Shown here: positions 22,504 to 30,385 of the stretch, one piece after another
How the letters are laid out: each line of letters begins with the position of its first letter
How positions within the stretch are numbered: position 1 is the stretch's first letter
DNA from: Caldilineaceae bacterium
Lineage (GTDB): Bacteria > Chloroflexota > Anaerolineae > Caldilineales > Caldilineaceae
DNA length: 64,000 nt
Direction: 5' to 3'
NCBI GenBank assembly: GCA_019637685.1
Contig: JAHBVF010000020.1
Location: 1 to 64,000, forward strand
Notes under the pieces: model-generated
The model's input: the letters and a program-made list of their open reading frames with translations, nothing else
What the model was told of the DNA's origin: nothing
The model's database searches: none
Made by a program: the position numbers and the translations under genes

Positions 22504-23415
22504 CTATTCCATGCGCTGATAAAAGGACGGCGCGAGATAGCGAAACCCACATTGCCCATAATTGGGTATAGTCTCCGTGCTGCCAATAAAAAATACCCCA
22601 CCGGGTCTTACAGACTGGGCCAAATTCAGAAAGACTCGCTCCTTCATTGCCGGGGTAAAGTAAATCACCAAATTCCGGCAGATCACCAAATCATACATCT
22701 GGACAGCTCGATCTTTCAGAATGTCAAAACGAGCAAAGTGAACCATCCCGCGAATCTCTGCGCATACCCGGTAGTGGGAATCATCCCTTGCCAGCAGATA
22801 ATGGCTGACCAGATCCGAAGGCAGCTCCCGTATGTCATTGTTGGAGTAGGGGCCGGCCGCCTGGGCCATCTCCAGAATCACCGGATCAATATCACCCGCA
22901 TGAATTCTGTGGCGGCGATGCCCGGCCAACTCACGCAAAAGCATCGCCAGCGTATAGGGTTCGGCACCGATAGAACAGCCGACGCTCCAAGCCTCCAGCC
23001 CGCGGGGCTGACAGCGGCTGAGGAGTTTCGGTAAAATCGTGCCTGCCAGATAATCCCATTTGTCGCTATCCCGATAGAACGACGAAACGTTGATTGTCAA
23101 AAACTTCAGAAAACGCCTCGCCTCTTCCGGCTGCTGACGCAAAGACTGAGCGTATAGCGTCCAGTTCTCGTGGCCACTGCGCTGCAGATGGGTCGCCAAG
23201 CGCCGCTCCATCTGCAACGTCCGGTAATGCAGCAGATCAATGGACATCAACGCCAGCACGGCATCCCGCAAAACAAGATAGTCACAATCTGGAATATGCC
23301 AGCGCGCCCATTCATCGGCAATGGGCCGTGAATTCCCTTCAAAGTCCAGGGGCCTCTCCCAATCCGGCCCGCCCGACAGATGTGTGGATTCACCTGGGCG
23401 ACGTCGATATGTCAT
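22504..23415 (-). CDS. cheR: Chemoreceptor methyltransferase CheR
   Basis: A 303-residue SAM-dependent methyltransferase that methylates receptor glutamates. The N-terminal helical CheR domain is followed by INVSSFYRDSDKWDYLAGTI, the SAM-binding loop WSVGCSIGAEPYTLAMLLRE, and RFDILKDRAVQMYDLVICRN then LVIYF. The C-terminus (PGGVFFIGSTETIPNYGQCG) is typical. The start overlaps the cheB stop in ATGA (23412-23415), which couples methylase and methylesterase synthesis. The first 50 residues (MTYRRRPGESTHLSG...) are a variable extension. Confidence 0.94.
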   Translation of the reverse strand: MTYRRRPGESTHLSGGPDWERPLDFEGNSRPIADEWARWHIPDCDYLVLRDAVLALMSIDLLHYRTLQMERRLATHLQRSGHENWTLYAQSLRQQPEEARRFLKFLTINVSSFYRDSDKWDYLAGTILPKLLSRCQPRGLEAWSVGCSIGAEPYTLAMLLRELAGHRRHRIHAGDIDPVILEMAQAAGPYSNNDIRELPSDLVSHYLLARDDSHYRVCAEIRGMVHFARFDILKDRAVQMYDLVICRNLVIYFTPAMKERVFLNLAQSVRPGGVFFIGSTETIPNYGQCGFRYLAPSFYQRME

Positions 23416-24545
23416 TGAACCACCCGTTCGCCCAAATAGGCCCCCAATTGCGCCGGTGAAGCCACATATTCAGCCAGATTCGATTCGATAATTTTCCGCG
23501 GCATTCCAAAAACCACCGCGCTTCTCTCGTCCTGCGCCAGGACACGCCCGCCCCGACGACGGATTTCTTTTGACCCCGCAAAACCGTCCTGGCCCATACC
23601 GGTCAGAATCACGGCAGTGATTTGGGAGGCAAAATTCTGGGCCAGACTGCGAAAGGTAACATCCGCGGAGGGACGCACGCCGTTAATAGTGGGGCCTTCA
23701 TTCAGCGTAGCCACACCATTTTCATCAAAGGTCAGGTGATAGCCACCCGGCGCAACCAGAAACTGGCCCCGCATCAATCGGGAGCCTGTCAGCGCTTCTG
23801 TCACTGTATAGTCACCAATTCTGTTCAAGCGCTGGCTTAGAATTGTGGTAAACCCCATGGGCATGTGTTGGATGATCACCCCCCCCAGCGGCAATCCCTG
23901 GGGAATGGCAGAAAGAAACGCGGTCAATGCGGACGGGCCACCTGTGGAACTGGCAACAGCCAGCAGCCTGTCAGACGGCTGCAAGGGGGACAGTCGTCTG
24001 GACTCGTTTGGCTCCGAGGAATGGTTACTTCTTGCCTCGCTGTCTTTTGGCTCTTGCCGGCTGGTGCTCAGGGCGGGGCGCTGCTGGACCCGGGCATGGA
24101 CTGCCTGGCGAATTTTTTGTGCCAGCACTTCGACCGTTTCGGCCATTGTGACGCCTGGCTGGGGCTTGACCACAAAGTCGACCGCGCCCAACTCCAGGGC
24201 ATGCAGCGTCACCTCCGCCCCACTCAGAGTCAGATTGCTCAGCATAATCACCGGCACAGGATGGGTACACATCAACTGTTCCAGTGCCTCAATTCCGTTC
24301 ATTACGGGCATTTCCACATCCAACACCACCACATCAGGTGTCGTGCTTGCCACCATAGACAACAATTCCAGGCCATTGCTGGCCTGGCCAATGACTTCAA
24401 TATCTGAGAATTGGTTCAAATAGCGCTTGAGCGTCAGGCGAATTAAAGCCGAGTCGTCTGTGGTGATAACCCGGATACCAGGTTCCTTCCCAGGAAACTT
24501 CTGTGCCGAAATTGATTCTTTTTGGGAGTATTCCTGGCGAATCAT
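23412..24545 (-). CDS. cheB: Chemotaxis methylesterase/glutamine deamidase CheB
   Basis: A 377-residue protein with an N-terminal receiver (about 22-140; ITTDDSALIR, PDVVVLDVEMPVMNGIEALE) and a C-terminal methylesterase domain (about 190-377). The catalytic Ser lies in AVASSTGGPSALTAFL, the His in GVIIQHMPMGF and the Asp in VILTGMGQDGFAG. It removes methyl groups from receptors and often deamidates receptor glutamines, a job it may have to do alone because no CheD gene is seen. Located between cheY and cheR. Confidence 0.94.
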   Translation of the reverse strand: MIRQEYSQKESISAQKFPGKEPGIRVITTDDSALIRLTLKRYLNQFSDIEVIGQASNGLELLSMVASTTPDVVVLDVEMPVMNGIEALEQLMCTHPVPVIMLSNLTLSGAEVTLHALELGAVDFVVKPQPGVTMAETVEVLAQKIRQAVHARVQQRPALSTSRQEPKDSEARSNHSSEPNESRRLSPLQPSDRLLAVASSTGGPSALTAFLSAIPQGLPLGGVIIQHMPMGFTTILSQRLNRIGDYTVTEALTGSRLMRGQFLVAPGGYHLTFDENGVATLNEGPTINGVRPSADVTFRSLAQNFASQITAVILTGMGQDGFAGSKEIRRRGGRVLAQDERSAVVFGMPRKIIESNLAEYVASPAQLGAYLGERVVQ

Positions 24546-24581
24546 AGGTCTTTCTGCCTTCCTCTGTGCCGAGACCGCGTT

Positions 24582-24941
24582 TTACATCAACAGCTTGGAC
24601 AATGACTTTAGAACCCGGTCCGGCTCAAAGGGCTTGACGATGAAATCCCGCGCGCCCGCTTTGATTGCTTCGATCACTACATTTTGCTGGCCCATAGCAG
24701 TGAGCATCGCCACCCTGGCCGTTGGGTCCAATTCCCGGATGGCGCGCAGTGCATTCAGGCCATCCATTTCTGGCATACTGATATCCATAAGCACAGCATC
24801 CGGCGCCTCATTCTGGAATTTCTCAATTGCCTGGATTCCGTTTTCCGCCTCGATAACAATAAATCCCCGTTCAATTAGAATGCGCGCACAACGCACCCGC
24901 ATAAACTTGGCATCGTCTACGATGAGAATTTTGTGCTGCAT
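24582..24941 (-). CDS. cheY: Chemotaxis response regulator CheY
   Basis: A 119-residue single-domain receiver. All key residues are present: KILIVDDAKFMR (acidic pair), VLMDISMPEMDG (phospho-Asp), AMLTAMGQQ (switch Thr) and DFIVKPFEP (Lys). It is the motor-binding signal of the pathway. AAGGGAG precedes the ATG at 24941 with normal spacing; another ATG 6 nt upstream is too close to that site. It lies between cheA and cheB. Confidence 0.9.
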   Translation of the reverse strand: MQHKILIVDDAKFMRVRCARILIERGFIVIEAENGIQAIEKFQNEAPDAVLMDISMPEMDGLNALRAIRELDPTARVAMLTAMGQQNVVIEAIKAGARDFIVKPFEPDRVLKSLSKLLM

Positions 24942-25034
24942 TTTCATCTCCCTTGAAAAGGAAAAATCTTCATCAATTGCATCCCTGCCCCACACTACTC
25001 AAATTTACACTACTCAGACATACGCATCTAAAAT

Positions 25035-27191
25035 TTACACATCGGGAAATACTATCTCCGGTGTAGGCTTTGTTTCCGACGCCATTTCGACCAGAGCCGC
25101 AATATCGACGATCAGCCCAATTCTTCCGTCCCCCAAAAGTGTTGCGCCCGTCAAACCCCGCACATTGTTGATCGGATGACCCAGCGCTTTGATCACAACG
25201 TCCTGTTTCCCCAAAAGCCCGGAAACAACGACGCCCAGACGCTGGTCACGATATGACAAAGTGACCACATAGCCAGCCGAAGAGGATGTCGAAACGCCTG
25301 TCATTCTGTCACTTCTGCCCGGTGGTAAACCGGTGCTCTCCAGTCCGAAAAGCTGGGAAAGACGAAAGAGCGAAAGCACTTCGCCCCGTATATAGACTGC
25401 TTCTTTGCCCCGCACATATTGAATATTCATCGGGGAAAGATCGAAAATCTCCACCACATTTGACAAGGGCAGGGCAAACACCTGCTCGTGAATTTCCACC
25501 AACAGAGTAGGGATAATTGCCAGCGTAAGGGGCAGGCGCAGATCAAAAGTGGTGCCAACATCGGGCACGCTGTAGACGACCACCGAGCCATTCAACCGCT
25601 GAATATTGTTGTGAACCACATCCATCCCCACACCCCGGCCCGAAAGATCGTTGAGTTGGGCAGAGGTGCTCAGACCAGGCGCGAAGATCAGGTCGATGGC
25701 CTCGGCATAGCTCATGGAATCGGCTGTGTCCTTACTAATCAGCCCCAGCGCAACAGCTTTGCGCTTGACTTTCTCCGCATCCACCCCGCGTCCGTCATCC
25801 ATAATGGAAACAACGATATTGCCTTCTTCCGAGCGAGCACTCAACGACAGACAACCTTTCGCTTCTTTGCCCGCGGCCAGGCGTTCTTCGATCGTCTCGA
25901 TGCCGTGATCGATGGCGTTGCGCACCAGGTGCAGAATTGGATCCCCGATCTGTTCAATGACGGACCGATCGACTTCTGTCTCCTGACCGGTCACAACCAG
26001 CTCCACATCTTTGCCCAATTCTTGACATATCTGGCGCACAAAGCGGGGGAACTTATTGAAGACAAATTCAATTGGCTGCATCCGCGCCTTGAAAATCTCG
26101 TCATGAATCCGATCCGTAATGCTTGACAAGTGGGTAATCGTATCATTGAGTTCAGCCATTTGTTCATCATCCAACAAATGGCTCAAGTCCTCGTATACCT
26201 GAAAAAGCCGGTTGCGATCAGTCACCAATTCCCCGGCCAGATTCATCAGATTGTCCAGCCGTTCCACATTGGTGCGCACAGTACGTACCCCAGGGGAAGG
26301 ACGCAGCGGCGCGGCCGGCTCCCCCGTACGTCCGCGGGAATCCCCCCCGTACGCGTCGGGCAGATATTCGGGAGCCACCATATCTTCCAAAGATGCCAGC
26401 AGATCGGAGACCAATTCCTCGCCTGTCACGCTCTGGTTCTGCAACAGATGGGTTGCGCTGGACATATCCGCCACACGCAGCACAGCGATTTCAAAGATAT
26501 TCGACAGCTCAGCTTCGATCTCAGCCCGGTCCAAATCACTCATCAACACCAGGACAAGCGCGCCTGTCCCCTCGCCCTGCTCCAACGCAGCACCGGACGG
26601 CGACGAAGCCACAATCTGGGCCACCTGTTCCCCGTGCATATACATTTGCAGCAGGCGGGCCATCGGTGCAATGCCCGCCATATCTGCCTCGGCATAGACC
26701 ACCAGCAGATTGAGACCGTCATCCAATCCGGCCTGAATGGCAGCAAAACCCGCCTTATCAATCGTGGGAAGAGAGGGTAGGACTGGGTCGGCAGCCTGCG
26801 CGGTTTCCGTCGTTGAACCGTTGATCTGCTCGATCAGCTCGGCCACATCCACCTGCGCGGGGCGATCCGCCAGCACATCCTCCAGAAAGAGGCGCAGGTT
26901 CTCGACCACCACAAAAAGCAGATTCGCCATCTGTTTCGTCACAGAAATTTCGTGGTTGCGCACCCGCTCCCATTGGGTCTCTGCGGCATGGGCCAGCAAG
27001 GCCATAGAATCGTGACCTACGCTCCCAGCCGCCCCCTTTAATGTATGCAGCGCGCGGAAAATGCGGTGGATCAGCTCGTCGTCCGGGCTATCTTCAATCG
27101 CGACCAGGTCCCGATCCAGCGACTCCAGGAGTTCGTTGGCCTCTTCAAAGAAGACCACTGCCTCGTCGGTTGTCAGATCGTAGTGCTGCAT
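25035..27191 (-). CDS. cheA: Chemotaxis histidine kinase CheA
   Basis: A 718-residue kinase. P1 phosphotransfer domain at the N-terminus with the substrate His49 in FRALHTLKGAAGSVGHDSM. A linker/P2-like region follows (about 140-300). The P3 dimerisation region contains VRTNVERLDNLMNLAGELVT. The P4 ATPase has an N-box (ILHLVRNAIDHGIETIEERL), MDDGRGVDAEKVKRKA and LSGRGVGMDVVHNNIQRLNG. The C-terminal CheW-like P5 domain runs from about 590 to 710. The P2 region shows weak similarity to known CheY-binding domains. Preceded by cheW and followed by cheY. Confidence 0.95.
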   Translation of the reverse strand: MQHYDLTTDEAVVFFEEANELLESLDRDLVAIEDSPDDELIHRIFRALHTLKGAAGSVGHDSMALLAHAAETQWERVRNHEISVTKQMANLLFVVVENLRLFLEDVLADRPAQVDVAELIEQINGSTTETAQAADPVLPSLPTIDKAGFAAIQAGLDDGLNLLVVYAEADMAGIAPMARLLQMYMHGEQVAQIVASSPSGAALEQGEGTGALVLVLMSDLDRAEIEAELSNIFEIAVLRVADMSSATHLLQNQSVTGEELVSDLLASLEDMVAPEYLPDAYGGDSRGRTGEPAAPLRPSPGVRTVRTNVERLDNLMNLAGELVTDRNRLFQVYEDLSHLLDDEQMAELNDTITHLSSITDRIHDEIFKARMQPIEFVFNKFPRFVRQICQELGKDVELVVTGQETEVDRSVIEQIGDPILHLVRNAIDHGIETIEERLAAGKEAKGCLSLSARSEEGNIVVSIMDDGRGVDAEKVKRKAVALGLISKDTADSMSYAEAIDLIFAPGLSTSAQLNDLSGRGVGMDVVHNNIQRLNGSVVVYSVPDVGTTFDLRLPLTLAIIPTLLVEIHEQVFALPLSNVVEIFDLSPMNIQYVRGKEAVYIRGEVLSLFRLSQLFGLESTGLPPGRSDRMTGVSTSSSAGYVVTLSYRDQRLGVVVSGLLGKQDVVIKALGHPINNVRGLTGATLLGDGRIGLIVDIAALVEMASETKPTPEIVFPDV

Positions 27192-27252
27192 TGGATCAAC
27201 CTTTTTGGTTGCAACTGCCTGCCGAAAGATGCCCGGTTGTGATCAGAGCGTA

Positions 27253-27795
27253 TCAAACCGAATCGAGTCTCTCCAGCCCATCCTGTTCATCTTCATCCAG
27301 AAGTTGCTGCAAATCAATGAGAACAATGAGTTGTTCGTTCTGCTGGGCAACACCCCGCACAAACTTCTCATCGATCAGCGCGCCCAGTTCTGTGATTGGT
27401 TTGATCGCGCTGCTGGGCAGTTTCAACACCTCCCGCACACTGTCCACAATCAGGCCCAGACGATTGTGCGAAGACTGGCTGACCATAATACGGGCCTTAC
27501 GATCGTAGGGCCGTTGGGGAAGATTCAGCCGCTTGCGCAAATCCATCACAGGAATTATGTCCCCGCGCAGGTTGATCACGCCCTCAATAAAATGGGGAGC
27601 ACGGGGCACACGCGTGATCGTCTGCATTGTATTGATCTCCCACACATCGCCGATGTCCACCGCGTAACACTCATTCCCCAGCGTGAAGATCACCAGATGC
27701 TCTTCGGGTTCTGGCCGGGCGGCTTCGGCAGCCCGCGCCAGCGAAGGGGTGCTTTTCCGCGCATCCGCGCGTGCGAGGTGGACAGCAGCGGTCAT
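27253..27795 (-). CDS. cheW: Chemotaxis coupling protein CheW
   Basis: A 180-residue adaptor that links receptors to CheA. The CheW domain spans about 35-165 (LVIFTLGNECYAVDIGDVWE, HFIEGVINLRGDIIPVMDLR, DSVREVLKLPSSAIKPITEL). I start at ATG 27795, preceded by AAGAGGAG; an in-frame upstream start would add 16 unlikely residues. A variable 30-residue N-terminus and an acidic tail flank the domain. It is the first gene of the che operon, with 179 nt of upstream DNA containing two small palindromes. Confidence 0.92.
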   Translation of the reverse strand: MTAAVHLARADARKSTPSLARAAEAARPEPEEHLVIFTLGNECYAVDIGDVWEINTMQTITRVPRAPHFIEGVINLRGDIIPVMDLRKRLNLPQRPYDRKARIMVSQSSHNRLGLIVDSVREVLKLPSSAIKPITELGALIDEKFVRGVAQQNEQLIVLIDLQQLLDEDEQDGLERLDSV

Positions 27796-27838
27796 GGGTG
27801 AACTCCTCTTGGATCGGCAGAAACGGGGAGTGCCTAGA

Positions 27839-27862
27839 GACAATACACTCTATTCTATTGTC
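27839..27862 (-). promoter_or_regulatory. GACAATA-TATTGTC dyad upstream of cheW
   Basis: Seven-bp arms GACAATA (27839-27845) and TATTGTC (27856-27862) flank a 10-nt spacer in the cheW leader, 44 nt before the start codon. It could be an operator or part of the promoter; I cannot identify hexamers at standard spacing. Confidence 0.35.
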
Positions 27863-27919
27863 GTAATAAACCTATGGATTTTGCATGGGGAATTTGGCGC
27901 ATCCTGCGGGCGCACAGTC

Positions 27920-27933
27920 CATTCTTAAGAATG
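27920..27933. promoter_or_regulatory. Perfect 14-bp palindrome CATTCTTAAGAATG
   Basis: A fully symmetric 14-mer without spacer between the che operon and the end of the upstream glycosyltransferase-like gene. It may be a protein-binding site; it is too short and T-poor for a terminator. Confidence 0.35.
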
Positions 27934-27974
27934 AGAAGGGGAAAAGCAAGGGCAAAAGCAGGAAAAAGTGGCTC

Positions 27975-30326
27975 TTACCTCAATTCGACAAACCCCAGCA
28001 TCACGCGCTGATCCTGGATGGGGAGAGAGGAGGAGACGACCGGCAGACGCTCCAGACCGGCGTCATCCGCATAAAGCCCCGCCCACAGAGTATAGCGTCC
28101 AGGGGCCAGATTCGGGGATATTTCGATGGGGAAACGGCTCAGACTGCGATCCCCAGTCTGCCAGGCAGATGTGGGAAAACGGCCCTCGGCTGGTGGCTGA
28201 TCAAATCCCCCCACCTGCCTTTCATTTTCGTCCACCAGATGCACAAAGGCAGTGTAGTCTTTGGCTGGTTGGGCCGTGGCCTCCCAGAGCAGAGTTACTG
28301 AAAGCTGCCGGTCCCGCCCGATTGTGGCTATCTGGGGATATTCAAAGCCGATTAGCTGTAGCTGCCCGGCAAAGTCCGCATTGTCTGGGCGGAGCAAAAA
28401 GATACTGGGGTCCAGCGGCTGATTTGCCACCACAGAGACCTGGCCCACATAGGCGCGATCGACGGGAATGTTATCTGCCGTGCGAATGGGCAGAGGCAGC
28501 CGGCTCTTCGGATCGACGAAACCCACAAAAACTTTTGCCATCAAAGGGGATCGATTGCTCATATTGTCCCAGACCGGGACCCGGTAGCGATCTGCATAAA
28601 TTTCGCCCGGAACCCAAAGAGTGGTGGGCAATCGCCCCCAGCCGGGATGGGTGGTCACATTGCCCACCACCAGTTCCTCCTGGCCCAACAATTGTACAAA
28701 GAGGGGATAATCCCGGCTCACAGGCCGGGGTGCGCGCAGATAGAGCGTCACATCCACCTGATCTTCTGGGTGGAATCGTCCGCTGGCTACCTCCACGGCC
28801 AACAGTTCAATCTCATCGTTTTGGGGCGTTCCATAGATGACGTGATAGGGGGTTGCCTGGGGGGGCACATTTGTCAGCGGGGCGGATGGGTGGTAGCTGG
28901 CCGGAAGCAGGACTGTCAATGCGTAGAGGGAAGACGCAAATAATCCGGCGGGCAAAAGCAGAAAAAGCGGCAGACGCCAGCCCGGCGGAGCCAGCCGTAT
29001 CCACGTGCCCAAACCGATTACAATCAGCACGCCAAAGCCACTGATGGCAGGAAACAGCAAGCGCCCCTGTCCGCTGGTGGCAAAGGTCAGCCAATAGAAC
29101 ATCAGTCCGGTCAGCATCAACACCCAGAGCAACAGCAGTGCCTGAACCTGGAGGTGTTTCTGCTGCAACGCAGCCCGCAACCGGGGCCACAGGCCAACGA
29201 CAACCACGGCCACGCCACTCACCACCAGCAGCGTCACCCCATCCAGACCCGCATAGACGAAATTGGGCATCAATATACTGAACCACCCAAACAGACCCCA
29301 GAAAGAATAGCGCACCCCCCGCAGCTCGCCCAATAGATCGTCCAGGCTGCGGGTTTCCACCCGCAAACCGTTGATTGTGAGAAGCTGCTCCACGCCCAGC
29401 CATTCGCCATAGAGCGTATAGTTGCGCCAATACCACCAGCCGGCAATCAGCAGAAAGGGAACCACAACCAGCAACCCGGCCCGCACCAGCAGCCATCGAT
29501 CCCGCCGCTGCCAGGCCAGCCAGCCAATCACAAAAACGCTCAGCAAAAGCAACCCCAGCGCGTGCAGTTTGCTCAGGGCAGCCAGCCCGACCAGCACCCC
29601 CAGCCCCAGCCAGGAAAGCCATTCCCGGCTACTGACTTCCCGCACCAGCAGGCGCGCCAGCCAATAGAGTGTGGCTGTGCTGAGCGCAATGGCCAGATTG
29701 TCGTTGGAGACGGTGGCGCTGATGAACTGAAACTGGGGGATGGACGCCACTGTCAACAGGACCAGCAGGGGCAGAACGCGGGAACCGGGCAAAGCCAGCC
29801 GGGCAATCCCATAGGTGCAGAGAAGCGTGACCAGGCTGAGAAGCAGTGAAAACCAGCGGCCCACGTGCATGGCCAGATTAGCGCCGACCAGAGGCAGCTG
29901 TCGGGCGCTGTACAGCATCCGGTTTTTGTTGCCAGGAAAAAGAGGATCGCCCAAATTGGCGTGGGGATTCAAAACGCTGATTTGGGCCAAGTCCGACTGA
30001 TCGATAGGGGCAATCAGCCGTCCAACCAAAAAGTAATAGAGAGGCGCCTGGGTTCCTTCGTGCTCCCAGGGGCCAGCGCTCTCCCGGGTCTGCACAGGCA
30101 GTCCGTTGCCCTGCGAAAGATGGCGGGCAAACGCGTAGTGGTGAATCTCATCCGGCGCTTCGAAGGGGGGGACAGCCAGGCTATACCAAAAGCCCATCAG
30201 CAGAAAAATCAGAAGCGTGGAGCCAACGACCGCCGCTTCCAACCGACGCCCCGACCAGCCAAGACGGTGCAAAGTCGCTTCGCCAAAGGGCAATGGAACT
30301 AAATTTGTCACAGAAGGGCTTTGCAT
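27975..30326 (-). CDS. Polytopic GT-C-like (DUF2142-type) membrane protein
   Basis: A 783-residue protein with about ten to twelve membrane helices (about 35-490) and a C-terminal extracytoplasmic beta-rich domain (about 500-783). After the first helix it has FEAPDEIHHYAFARHLSQGN, the acidic loop characteristic of DUF2142-type integral membrane glycosyltransferase candidates, then EGTQAPLYYFLVGRLIAPID. Such GT-C-like enzymes use lipid-linked sugars on the outer face of the membrane. The C-terminal region has two similar blocks (around IELLAVEVASGRFHPEDQVD and LQLIGFEYPQIATIGRDRQL), suggesting repeated beta-sandwich units. It ends the polysaccharide cluster next to the che operon. Confidence 0.7.
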   Translation of the reverse strand: MQSPSVTNLVPLPFGEATLHRLGWSGRRLEAAVVGSTLLIFLLMGFWYSLAVPPFEAPDEIHHYAFARHLSQGNGLPVQTRESAGPWEHEGTQAPLYYFLVGRLIAPIDQSDLAQISVLNPHANLGDPLFPGNKNRMLYSARQLPLVGANLAMHVGRWFSLLLSLVTLLCTYGIARLALPGSRVLPLLVLLTVASIPQFQFISATVSNDNLAIALSTATLYWLARLLVREVSSREWLSWLGLGVLVGLAALSKLHALGLLLLSVFVIGWLAWQRRDRWLLVRAGLLVVVPFLLIAGWWYWRNYTLYGEWLGVEQLLTINGLRVETRSLDDLLGELRGVRYSFWGLFGWFSILMPNFVYAGLDGVTLLVVSGVAVVVVGLWPRLRAALQQKHLQVQALLLLWVLMLTGLMFYWLTFATSGQGRLLFPAISGFGVLIVIGLGTWIRLAPPGWRLPLFLLLPAGLFASSLYALTVLLPASYHPSAPLTNVPPQATPYHVIYGTPQNDEIELLAVEVASGRFHPEDQVDVTLYLRAPRPVSRDYPLFVQLLGQEELVVGNVTTHPGWGRLPTTLWVPGEIYADRYRVPVWDNMSNRSPLMAKVFVGFVDPKSRLPLPIRTADNIPVDRAYVGQVSVVANQPLDPSIFLLRPDNADFAGQLQLIGFEYPQIATIGRDRQLSVTLLWEATAQPAKDYTAFVHLVDENERQVGGFDQPPAEGRFPTSAWQTGDRSLSRFPIEISPNLAPGRYTLWAGLYADDAGLERLPVVSSSLPIQDQRVMLGFVELR

Positions 30327-30385
30327 GGAAAATCATCGCGCTGATTAGTGGGCATATACCGTTGCCCATTATCCCAGTTTTCAGG

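Noticed and set aside
27814..27822. GCCGATCC as a sigma-28 -10 for cheW
   Set aside because: It lies so close to the cheW ribosome site that the transcript would lack a usable leader, and no -35 is present at the right spacing.
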